Positions 21,901-28,593 of a DNA stretch of 64,000 nucleotides are shown here, piece by piece. Every line of letters starts with the position of its first letter. The first letter of the stretch is position 1. Below the pieces are notes generated by a model. That model had not been told where the DNA came from. It was given only the letters and a program-made list of their open reading frames with translations, and ran no database searches. The DNA lies in IMG/VR virus record IMGVR_UViG_3300020578_000017, positions 1-64,000 of that record; one strand, given 5' to 3'. Position numbers and translations under genes: made by a program. This stretch comes from a virus.

Positions 21901-22497
21901 AACCGCTTCTTTGTAAACTCTATCGGTTTTAATGACCTCAACTGCTAAAGATTCAATTTTATTTGCCTCTTTAAAAAGTAATCTTACAATATTATCGTCA
22001 AGACTTGCTACAGATATAGAATCTAAATCTTCTAAAGTCTTTACGCCTAATCCTGCAAGCATACCTCTGACGACTTCAACTTGCTTTAATTGGGATTCGC
22101 AGTCAGGTATACTTGCTGGTGATAACCTGGATCTCTCGAATAGAATCTCTTCTAGTTTGTTTACAGCATAAAAAACTTGCTCAATCCGTTCTTTTACTGG
22201 TTCAAAGTTTGCATCTGGCCTTCTCTTAAAAGTAAGTAGAAGATCTTTTATAATGTACTCAATTTCAGACTTGACTTTAGATGAACTGTTTTTAAGCTTG
22301 TCTAGTAGCTTAATAAGCTGTTCTTTTTTCTTGTCGGTTGAAGAAAAATCATTTATAGCTTTTTCGGCACTTTCTATAAAAGTATCCCAGTCTTCAGTTT
22401 GTAAGTTTAGCCTTATATCAATATCTTCAACGGATAAAGACTTACCTAGAGATCTAAAGCTTTTTATGAAAGCCTCTAATTCTTCTGAGCTAGCCAC
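18922..22497 (-). CDS. Tape-measure-like protein B with degenerate transglycosylase domain
   Basis: A 1,191-residue protein. It has helical coils to residue 300, then a hydrophobic segment and VNKSIIELFGTQELLYG near 331. A strongly hydrophobic Gly/Ala patch lies near residue 755 (GAIAGAAIAGGAIFGLTTLG). About residues 855-985 look like an SLT lytic transglycosylase domain: MAVAAEYNISPALLFALKI, then GVFQLIPEQWK at 903. The usual catalytic site Q-E-S-G reads Q-A-T-G here (Ala884, codon at 19846-19848), so cleavage activity is doubtful. The domain may still bind peptidoglycan. The next copy upstream (A) carries an amidase, so the pair may divide the work on the wall. Confidence 0.72.
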   Translation of the reverse strand: MASSEELEAFIKSFRSLGKSLSVEDIDIRLNLQTEDWDTFIESAEKAINDFSSTDKKKEQLIKLLDKLKNSSSKVKSEIEYIIKDLLLTFKRRPDANFEPVKERIEQVFYAVNKLEEILFERSRLSPASIPDCESQLKQVEVVRGMLAGLGVKTLEDLDSISVASLDDNIVRLLFKEANKIESLAVEVIKTDRVYKEAVEQLFKQRGTFYSLRSTVSAFNDVKNSFTSIQDSGDGLNSAIGTIWGIASRALTSAAVSIERRRLLQSKVSVDPEKEAKNAFELDNRLSKIGSAMTSGFKSMVKSINSIGKSVGYLSFILDLMLKGMNYTAEVNKSIIELFGTQELLYGIEPNSENLFKRIDSLNKQLNSVQDEFLLDYTDRVKGILAYREAGGSTKNLEISSAKDFGDPENTRNIFSPIALSAKYGHLLGMSFEEVMSKVGNLTFSSQLTTSQVEQVFEEARVGAYKSRTNTSLALNSLIEISQKFGGVINTFTINSSILTKIANSTKLNESQAADFVSSVLDNVKSQRFEDMGTLITLAGYDLDSSTDLSLLRQRMREGYLAVRKSLEAQRIDIGNRLGTQSNEYLQVQIQLSSLGFYEAQLSNPDIMLTLLESAKVFPQVVLPVFQQAIDGQIKLIYGIEADRVMINALSYRSALDLASKQINIPEQFKDLLLAARFDPNGIRKLDDRGLFKLESSLPQAQDHRKNMTDIAARMAKHTTSGVKTLNQAKNSIFAGIGSLFRRAQSLLSKATSWIQSVISAISRGQTPVIAGAIAGAAIAGGAIFGLTTLGIGPIALAAGAGLLAGGSAGLGIDRMLNISQAPLDSASLYRSKMSLNQSSEETKLAKKLLLDTASDQRIYGPLMAVAAEYNISPALLFALKIQATGTNVRANSDKNARHLPKGVFQLIPEQWKARKEQCMDIISSARLVAERAASNIQKIVRISKERNLNLGEGDILSLAAAMHLAPDLVEDVLRNRSGRYRAGNRDISFSPNLPEGSSADKVTNQIDRAMHVLYGISMGEKTPYDQVKDKIAVGLGLSEISGTGSNIPRTADNISDGLVRQANLPTGKLNLPRLDSQFTAGNPATYRVSTQKVKSSRLPRLAPRIEVGTGRITDSSFGKKDDVSVPQFILEQLPDTRDGRKFRYIVTPKQDVTPPSNQVFYKNVLYETLYLNDANNLIRVWERLVGNSGT

Positions 22498-25400
22498 TGC
22501 TTACGCCTTTTTCTACAGTTGGCCTATAATTCATCATTATGTAGTCAATAAACTTAGAAGAATCCTTAATGTATACGTCCATATTGTACTGTTCTATAAG
22601 AATAGATTTTCCATCGGAAAGTTGGCTTAAATGCTGGGCAAACTTTTCTCTAAAACTCTCATCAAGTCCTACTACGCTCTCATGCCGAATGGATTCTCGT
22701 TGAGAGTGCTGAAGCCTTTTCGCAATTAAAGAAAACTGCTTTACCTGTTCTTTTAGCTTTTGTCTATGGGCCATCTGTTTCAGGTATTGTTCTTTTGACT
22801 CAACTCTTCTGATTTGACCCCTGACAACATCGAGTATTACTTCGGGGTTAACTTCAATCTTAAAGTCTCTAAAAAAATTAAGAATGAGTGCGGTTCTTTC
22901 TTTGCCGTTACTTTGAATTATTCGCTTTAGCTGAGGAAGGTCATATCTCTCAAGAAAGTTTTCCGACTTTTTAACGAAATCCCCATAAGACATATTGGTA
23001 TTTATAGCTGTTTCCGTGGCATAAGCTTTTTCAAACAACCTTTGAGAATAAGTATCTTCCTGTATTGTATTTTGGTAAGCTCTTACGGCAGCTCTTTTAT
23101 TTCCCTCTGGGGCCTTAGCAGACTCTACTCCAGTTTTCATAGTTCTCACTAAAGAACGTAGTCTACTCCAGTCAAACCCTACAGGGTCAGTTCTTACTTC
23201 GCCTAGTCTTTTACCGGAAGGAAGAACTACCCTTTCTCTTCCCCTTGCAACTTCTTCATGCGAAATAACATCCTCTAAGCTAAGACCATATCGGGTCATA
23301 AGTGAAGAAACTAATCGAGCAACAGCCATATACTGAACTTCAGTGTAGTCACTTTTTCCATATCTCTCGATTTCAATGCCTAACGCTGCAGGATTTATTG
23401 ACTCACCCATTTTAAATCCCTCAGAAAGTAAACTGCTTCCTGGACCTATTGCACCGCCGTGAGAGGCTATCTTTTTTTCATCGACCATGTAATAAATTTT
23501 ACCGTCACGACCAACTATATAATGAGCTGATGTTTTTCCTGGTCCACCAGTAAACTCACTTATAGCGGAAGAAGCTGTTCCCTCAGTAGAGTGGAGGACA
23601 ATCTTACGCAAACGCTGTATTTCGCCTTTATTGCTTTTCCCTAACTTGTAAGCAGGAACCTTTCCACGATAATCAACAACTTGACCAGGAGATATGCTAG
23701 TTAAGCTAGGAGAAGTTCCGGTACTTTCTAAAGCGGGTGCTGGAACTTTTTTTGCGTTGGTTATAAAGTTCCATAAAGTCTGACCTACACTGTAAAGTTG
23801 CATAAATGTACTATGTATCTTAGAACCAATAAACCTTAGTGACTTATCTAAGGACTCAGCAACAGTTATAGTCTTTAAGTTCATACTCAAAGCGGACTTC
23901 ATAACCAACTGCTGAATATTTTCTGCCGTTAATTGCGGAGGACTTGGCCTTCCTTTATACTTAGATGTATATCTTTTTGCTGTAATAAGCTCAGAAATAC
24001 TTGAACCAAGACCAAGCGTGGTTGTTGCTTCTTCAATAAGTGTTCTTTTTGATAAGCTTGGGGGCCTGTCCCCCATTCTTTCGTTATATATTACTCTATA
24101 TCTTGCAGCTACTGCATCATCTAAAAGATCAAAACTTAAATCCGGAAACATTCTTATCAAATTCGTAGCAAAGCTAGATATTTGAGTAAGATTACTTCTG
24201 TCAGAACCTACTAGTTTCCTTTGTCTCGTAGCATAATCTAACATGTACTGAAGCTCGGTAACTTTAGCTAAAGCAGCGTCTTTGTCAGCTTTATTGATTA
24301 CAAACTTAGCCTTTCTGCTTTCTTCTTTTATTTGCTCACGGAGCGTAGATGCAGCTTTTGTTAAAAACTTAGAAACTGCTCTTGGGTTTTCTGAAAAAAG
24401 AGGGCCAAGTACACCCATAATTTGTGAAGTGCTATACCCCATAACTTCTTGTAACACATTACTTAATAAATCACGACCTTGATCTGCGCTCAGTGCTCTT
24501 TTTCTAACTAAACTGTTTAAGATCGTACCAAACTGCCTTGACCTGTTCGTAAAGTAAGAAAATGAGTCTGATAGAGAAATAACATTTGCTAAAAATGCTT
24601 TTGGACTTACTGGGCTGCTTGATACAATATTTGCTAGATTCCTGAAAGAATCTGTGGTTGTGCTAAATAAATCACCGAAGCTAAACCGCCAGTCCCCAAT
24701 AGCCCTACCTAGCTCTGATGGGTCAGACTGAAATACCTGAGATATTGCATAGTAATCTTCTAGGGGTCCTTTAAGATTTGCAATTTGCCCTGTTCTTATG
24801 TTGGCAATCATATTTGGCTTCAGGTTTACTCTACCAAACTCGGCTTCCAAATCACGTATGGTTAAACCTGATTTGATTAAAGGGTCAAGTAAGCTTATAT
24901 ATTTTTCTGGATCCAGGTTTAGCTGTATGGAAAAACTATCTTGATTAACAACTGAGCCATCTGGTCGTGTTATTGTATATGAAAAAGATTTATCGTTAAG
25001 GTAATCGTACAAAGTCTGGTAAAATGAGCTTAATGCTGCCTCTTTATTGGGAGCTTTAGGGTCTACCATACTCAACTGATTGATCGTGCCAAACAGGTTA
25101 ATTATACTCTGATTGAAGCTTATCTGCTGCTGCCTACCGGCAATTATATATTGAGCAGCTTTTGCCAGGACCATAAGTAAAAACCCATAAGGACCGACTA
25201 TTTTACCCATTGAGTGAATAATGCTGGTAGATACCTGAGAAACTGAATTAAAATCTTTGTTAGCATTGAACTCTTTAGCTAGAACATTTTTTGAGCTTTT
25301 TGCAAAAAACTGACCAGAATACTTACCAGACCTTATATCTTGGGCTCTTTTTTTTAAAATAGAATCAAATAATCTATTTGAGCCTTGAAGTATTGTGTTA

Positions 25401-26080
25401 ACGACACTCGGTAGCCCATTTCCGGTTGAAAAAAAGTTAAACATTCCGGTTCCAGATTTTTTTAAATCCATAAAAGCAGATTCTAATGGAGTTAAAAATG
25501 CATCATACCCATCTAGTGATTTCTCTTTAAACAAAGTAGAGTTGTAGGTCGCTTGAGCAATCGCTAACATTTTAGGGTCTAAACCTTTGGTGAAGTTAGT
25601 AGACTCTTTCCTAAGTAAAGAAAGTAAGTTTTTTAAGTTATTGATCTCTTCTTTTGTGAAATCACTTTCTTCTTTACTTGATTTTATTGCTTGAATCTGA
25701 CGAGATATATTTTTTATCGAGATACGTCTATCATTTATTTCTTTTACTACAGAAGGTGGAACTTTATTTGGTGCTAAAAGACTAAAGCTGTTTACTGATT
25801 TCCAAACTAAATTTGGTATCTCAGTAAGCTTCCTTACCTCAGTATCTATTTGTTTTTTTTGTGAGTAAGTTTGTATTTCAGGTTGCGATAACACATAGCC
25901 ACCGCCTAACTTGAACCTCTCTGTCTTAGAACTCACATTAGGAAACTTTTGCTTTACTAAAGTGTCAAGGCTTCTCTCGAAGTTGGCTACCTGTTTTAGG
26001 CTTCTATCCGATCCTAGGCCATCCCAGTCTATTTTAAGCTCTCGCTCAAGGAAAGCGTAGTCGTCGCCAAATTCTATCAT
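22490..26080 (-). CDS. Tape-measure-like protein A with amidase_2 domain
   Basis: A 1,196-residue protein, first of the four. Helical coils are followed by a hydrophobic segment (GPYGFLLMVLAKAAQYII, from about 296) and FNQSIINLFGTINQLSM at 322. Residues ~820-980 form an N-acetylmuramoyl-L-alanine amidase (amidase_2/PGRP) domain: IVLHSTEGTAS with His830, ALGIEIERYG, ISHEEVARG with His941, and RTDPVGFDW with Asp965. These are plausible zinc ligands and the Glu seen in AmpD-type enzymes. The domain would cut the stem peptide from muramic acid as the tail enters the wall. The start overlaps the stop of the preceding gene by four bases. Internal wall-degrading domains are known in other tape measures. 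Confidence 0.82.
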   Translation of the reverse strand: MIEFGDDYAFLERELKIDWDGLGSDRSLKQVANFERSLDTLVKQKFPNVSSKTERFKLGGGYVLSQPEIQTYSQKKQIDTEVRKLTEIPNLVWKSVNSFSLLAPNKVPPSVVKEINDRRISIKNISRQIQAIKSSKEESDFTKEEINNLKNLLSLLRKESTNFTKGLDPKMLAIAQATYNSTLFKEKSLDGYDAFLTPLESAFMDLKKSGTGMFNFFSTGNGLPSVVNTILQGSNRLFDSILKKRAQDIRSGKYSGQFFAKSSKNVLAKEFNANKDFNSVSQVSTSIIHSMGKIVGPYGFLLMVLAKAAQYIIAGRQQQISFNQSIINLFGTINQLSMVDPKAPNKEAALSSFYQTLYDYLNDKSFSYTITRPDGSVVNQDSFSIQLNLDPEKYISLLDPLIKSGLTIRDLEAEFGRVNLKPNMIANIRTGQIANLKGPLEDYYAISQVFQSDPSELGRAIGDWRFSFGDLFSTTTDSFRNLANIVSSSPVSPKAFLANVISLSDSFSYFTNRSRQFGTILNSLVRKRALSADQGRDLLSNVLQEVMGYSTSQIMGVLGPLFSENPRAVSKFLTKAASTLREQIKEESRKAKFVINKADKDAALAKVTELQYMLDYATRQRKLVGSDRSNLTQISSFATNLIRMFPDLSFDLLDDAVAARYRVIYNERMGDRPPSLSKRTLIEEATTTLGLGSSISELITAKRYTSKYKGRPSPPQLTAENIQQLVMKSALSMNLKTITVAESLDKSLRFIGSKIHSTFMQLYSVGQTLWNFITNAKKVPAPALESTGTSPSLTSISPGQVVDYRGKVPAYKLGKSNKGEIQRLRKIVLHSTEGTASSAISEFTGGPGKTSAHYIVGRDGKIYYMVDEKKIASHGGAIGPGSSLLSEGFKMGESINPAALGIEIERYGKSDYTEVQYMAVARLVSSLMTRYGLSLEDVISHEEVARGRERVVLPSGKRLGEVRTDPVGFDWSRLRSLVRTMKTGVESAKAPEGNKRAAVRAYQNTIQEDTYSQRLFEKAYATETAINTNMSYGDFVKKSENFLERYDLPQLKRIIQSNGKERTALILNFFRDFKIEVNPEVILDVVRGQIRRVESKEQYLKQMAHRQKLKEQVKQFSLIAKRLQHSQRESIRHESVVGLDESFREKFAQHLSQLSDGKSILIEQYNMDVYIKDSSKFIDYIMMNYRPTVEKGVSSG

Positions 26081-27258
26081 TTAGGACGATTCCTGGGATT
26101 GTTTACAGGTAAGCCTCCGCGCTTTATCTCCCCTGAGAAATTGCCAGGATTTACATTTACTGGAAGTATTGTTGATCTTGAGGTGTTTGAAACTGGTAGT
26201 ATTGATGAATATAAATCTTTAGGAACTTCATACTCTTTATCTATTTGGTCAAGCTCATCTTTAGTGACGCCAAGAACTGTAATGATCAACTCTCTTCTTT
26301 GATCAAAATCAGTGATGTCTTGCATCTTATTTTCATCAAAAATAGTAAATGGTTCAGCAACGGAAGATTTTTCTAGCTCTGAAGCTTTAGCTTTTATAGC
26401 TTCTATCTTACGTTCTCTTTCTTCTCGCTTAAACGTTCTATACCCTTCTAATGCGTTATCTCTGGCGCTATCCATTGCCAATTCGTGAGCATCTTTTTTA
26501 TTGTTAACAACAACATCTAAATCATATAAAAGCTTTTTGTACTCATCTTCTCTAGAAGAGTTGGATAATGGATTGACCAAGGAGTCTGAACTGGTGGAAA
26601 TACCTTTTGCCCGGTCCATGACTTCTTTTCTATAGTCATCTTCTTTTGACCGTTGGTCAGTGACTTCTTTGTCAATCTTTTCAACAGCTTTTCCGTTTAA
26701 AAAAGCACCCATCCAACGGACATAACTCCATTGAACATCAAAACCTTGTCTGTCATCTTCAGCCCGGTTGTAGCTTATCCACTGAACCTGCATCGAGTTA
26801 AGAGGTAGCTGGTCAGTTCCTTGCAATCCAGTAACTGTGGTGGAGTTTAGAGTAGTATTTAAATATGCTTTCCAATAAACCCTGGACTGAGGCTCATAGC
26901 AGTATGCCTCTAGCTTACCAAAGGCATCTGTAATCCTACGATTAAAGGTCAAACACTTATGTATTAATCTACTTATTGCTTTTGATGGCCATTTTCGTAA
27001 GGAGTTAAATAACTTTAAAGCGCTATCATCTCTATCTTTTAAGAATAAAACGCCATCGATTTGAAGTACTGAATAAGCCAAGTACCAGCAATCGTAAATT
27101 ATCTCTTTAGCGGGGTGTTTGCTGGGTGTTCGATCTTTTATTCGCTGAAACTCTAAATCGTTAAGTGATTTAAGAACAAAGTCAAAACCATTGAAGTGTA
27201 AGCTCTCAGTAAGAAAACCCTTAAAAAGAAGCTGCTCTACGTCCTCGTAATGGTTCAA
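26077..27258 (-). CDS. Tail assembly chaperone-like protein, second frame
   Basis: A 393-residue protein lying directly between the first chaperone-like gene and the tape measures, where the second (frameshifted) chaperone usually sits. The N-terminal half is globular, with clustered Trp/Tyr. Residues ~190-310 are highly charged helix. The end is Pro/Asn-rich. A TTG start at 27258 has AGGA just upstream. The frame stays open further upstream as far as the preceding stop codon (LRQKKAQWQDI), so production by frameshift cannot be excluded. A role in loading or shielding the tape measures is inferred from position only. Confidence 0.5.
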   Translation of the reverse strand: MNHYEDVEQLLFKGFLTESLHFNGFDFVLKSLNDLEFQRIKDRTPSKHPAKEIIYDCWYLAYSVLQIDGVLFLKDRDDSALKLFNSLRKWPSKAISRLIHKCLTFNRRITDAFGKLEAYCYEPQSRVYWKAYLNTTLNSTTVTGLQGTDQLPLNSMQVQWISYNRAEDDRQGFDVQWSYVRWMGAFLNGKAVEKIDKEVTDQRSKEDDYRKEVMDRAKGISTSSDSLVNPLSNSSREDEYKKLLYDLDVVVNNKKDAHELAMDSARDNALEGYRTFKREERERKIEAIKAKASELEKSSVAEPFTIFDENKMQDITDFDQRRELIITVLGVTKDELDQIDKEYEVPKDLYSSILPVSNTSRSTILPVNVNPGNFSGEIKRGGLPVNNPRNRPK

Positions 27259-27286
27259 AATGTCCTGCCATTGTGCTTTTTTCTGC

Positions 27287-27772
27287 CTAAGCTGTTTGTT
27301 GCTGCTCGTCTACAGACTGAGCAAGTTGAACTTGAGCAATAAGCTCTTGAACAATCTCTTGTTCTGTCTTATCTGGATTAATGTCCCTCTCAAGCTCTGA
27401 AACCAACTCGGCATAGGCAAAGAATATTCTATCTATGACAGCCTGGCCCCATTTACCAACCAAGTCACGGAGGTACTTTAGACGCTCAACCTTTACAGCT
27501 ACACCATCAATTTGTTCGCCAGTTTCAAAAAACTCTACGTTATCAATTCTGTAACCATCAATAGCCTTTATGGACCTGCATACAGTCTCAAGCTTCATTT
27601 TAAAAATGAAAGCCATCTTAACTTCAGAAGAAAGATAGTCTTGAATATCACTTTCTTCTTCCGCACCGAGTATGCCAATCGTGACTTTTAGTTTACCGAT
27701 CTGTACGTCTGTCTCACGGTAGAAGTCACGACTGGCCTCTTCGATTTTAGATAAAACTGTATTTAGGTCCAT
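27287..27772 (-). CDS. Tail assembly chaperone-like protein, first frame
   Basis: A 161-residue acidic, helical protein (MDLNTVLSKIEEASRDFYRE...). The middle part has GKLKVTIGILGAEEESDIQD, like the small chaperones encoded between the tail tube and tape-measure genes in many myoviruses, and the size fits that class. The C-terminus is Gln-rich. It stops at 27287 and the next frame begins 28 bases on. Such proteins coat the tape measure before the tube polymerises around it. The identification is from order, size and composition. Confidence 0.5.
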   Translation of the reverse strand: MDLNTVLSKIEEASRDFYRETDVQIGKLKVTIGILGAEEESDIQDYLSSEVKMAFIFKMKLETVCRSIKAIDGYRIDNVEFFETGEQIDGVAVKVERLKYLRDLVGKWGQAVIDRIFFAYAELVSELERDINPDKTEQEIVQELIAQVQLAQSVDEQQQTA

Positions 27773-27811
27773 GATGTATCTTTATTGATTGGTTAAGTTA
27801 GCTGATTTACT

Positions 27812-27835
27812 ATAGACTAAAACTACGTAGTCTAT
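27812..27835 (-). terminator. Weak hairpin after tail tube gene
   Basis: ATAGACTA and TAGTCTAT form an 8-bp inverted repeat with an 8-base loop at the tube gene stop. There is no T-run after it, so it is more likely a transcript-stabilising or attenuating hairpin than a full terminator. A CTATAGTA motif starts within its distal arm (27808-27815). Confidence 0.35.
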
Positions 27836-28488
27836 TAAGCAGGTGTATTAGAACCTGGGTAAATCTGGCTATTTGCCTTTGAACCTGCGTCAGTTGAAGG
27901 GACGGTATTAACTTTATTGGTTCCGTTCCATGCGAAGATATCAGTTACCGTTAGAGTGACATCTTCTGCTACTAGAGCAGTATCAACATTGAAAGTAGAG
28001 CCGTATTGGGTGATCCAGCAGCCCGCATACAAGGTAGCGATAACCCGAGGAGCGTCTATTCCTGCCTCTGGACCAGTACCACCTACTGCCTCGCCGATAC
28101 CTCCCCCAGTTAACGTATCTACTTCAGATATTACAACTTCTTGCCTGAGGTCAAATGGCCAACGATGATGCTTAAGCGCTCTTACTACGCCATCTATTCC
28201 GCCCTTATAGCCTAGGGCTTGGAAAATATTCATATGATATAATGCAGTACGGTTTAAGGTAATGCTGATAGGATCAGACATGCCAGGAACTAGTTCTGCA
28301 ATTTGGTCACCGAAACCAATACCTCTTACTGCTTCAGTGTTTCTGGCGTCAGATGGAGCAAAGCTGCTTACAACACCTAAAGCAACTTGTACCGCATCTG
28401 ACTGTGAGGATACGGCGAAAAGTCTATTCCTGGAACTTGAAATAGACTTTGTTTGAGGACTCAAGCCTTTTCTATAAATGTCACTCAT
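27835..28488 (-). CDS. Tail tube protein
   Basis: A 217-residue protein directly downstream of the sheath gene, the usual position of the inner tube subunit (T4 gp19 class). It is beta-rich, with GMSDPISITLNRTALYHM, RVIATLYAGCWITQYGSTFN and EDVTLTVTDIFAW. Strands of this kind form the tube beta-sandwich, and the 'D/E..t.TvtdI.' ending is typical. Its own long leader after the sheath terminator and the separate hairpin behind it fit an abundant protein made from its own transcript. No odd features are seen. Confidence 0.75.
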   Translation of the reverse strand: MSDIYRKGLSPQTKSISSSRNRLFAVSSQSDAVQVALGVVSSFAPSDARNTEAVRGIGFGDQIAELVPGMSDPISITLNRTALYHMNIFQALGYKGGIDGVVRALKHHRWPFDLRQEVVISEVDTLTGGGIGEAVGGTGPEAGIDAPRVIATLYAGCWITQYGSTFNVDTALVAEDVTLTVTDIFAWNGTNKVNTVPSTDAGSKANSQIYPGSNTPA

Positions 28489-28552
28489 GTAACAACCTCT
28501 AAAAATTAGTCAGCTAACTAATGAAATAAAATAATAAACTTCAAGAAACAAA

Positions 28553-28578
28553 GCGTGGGCCTATAAATAGACCCACGC
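28553..28578 (-). terminator. Terminator after tail sheath gene
   Basis: GCGTGGG(T)CTAT pairs with ATAG(G)CCCACGC through a tight loop, 15 bases after the sheath stop codon. On the minus strand it is followed by TTTGTTTC. It separates the two most abundant tail proteins, sheath and tube. The plus-strand side also has a T-run, so it could act in both directions. Confidence 0.75.
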
Positions 28579-28593
28579 CCCATTTTTAATCAA

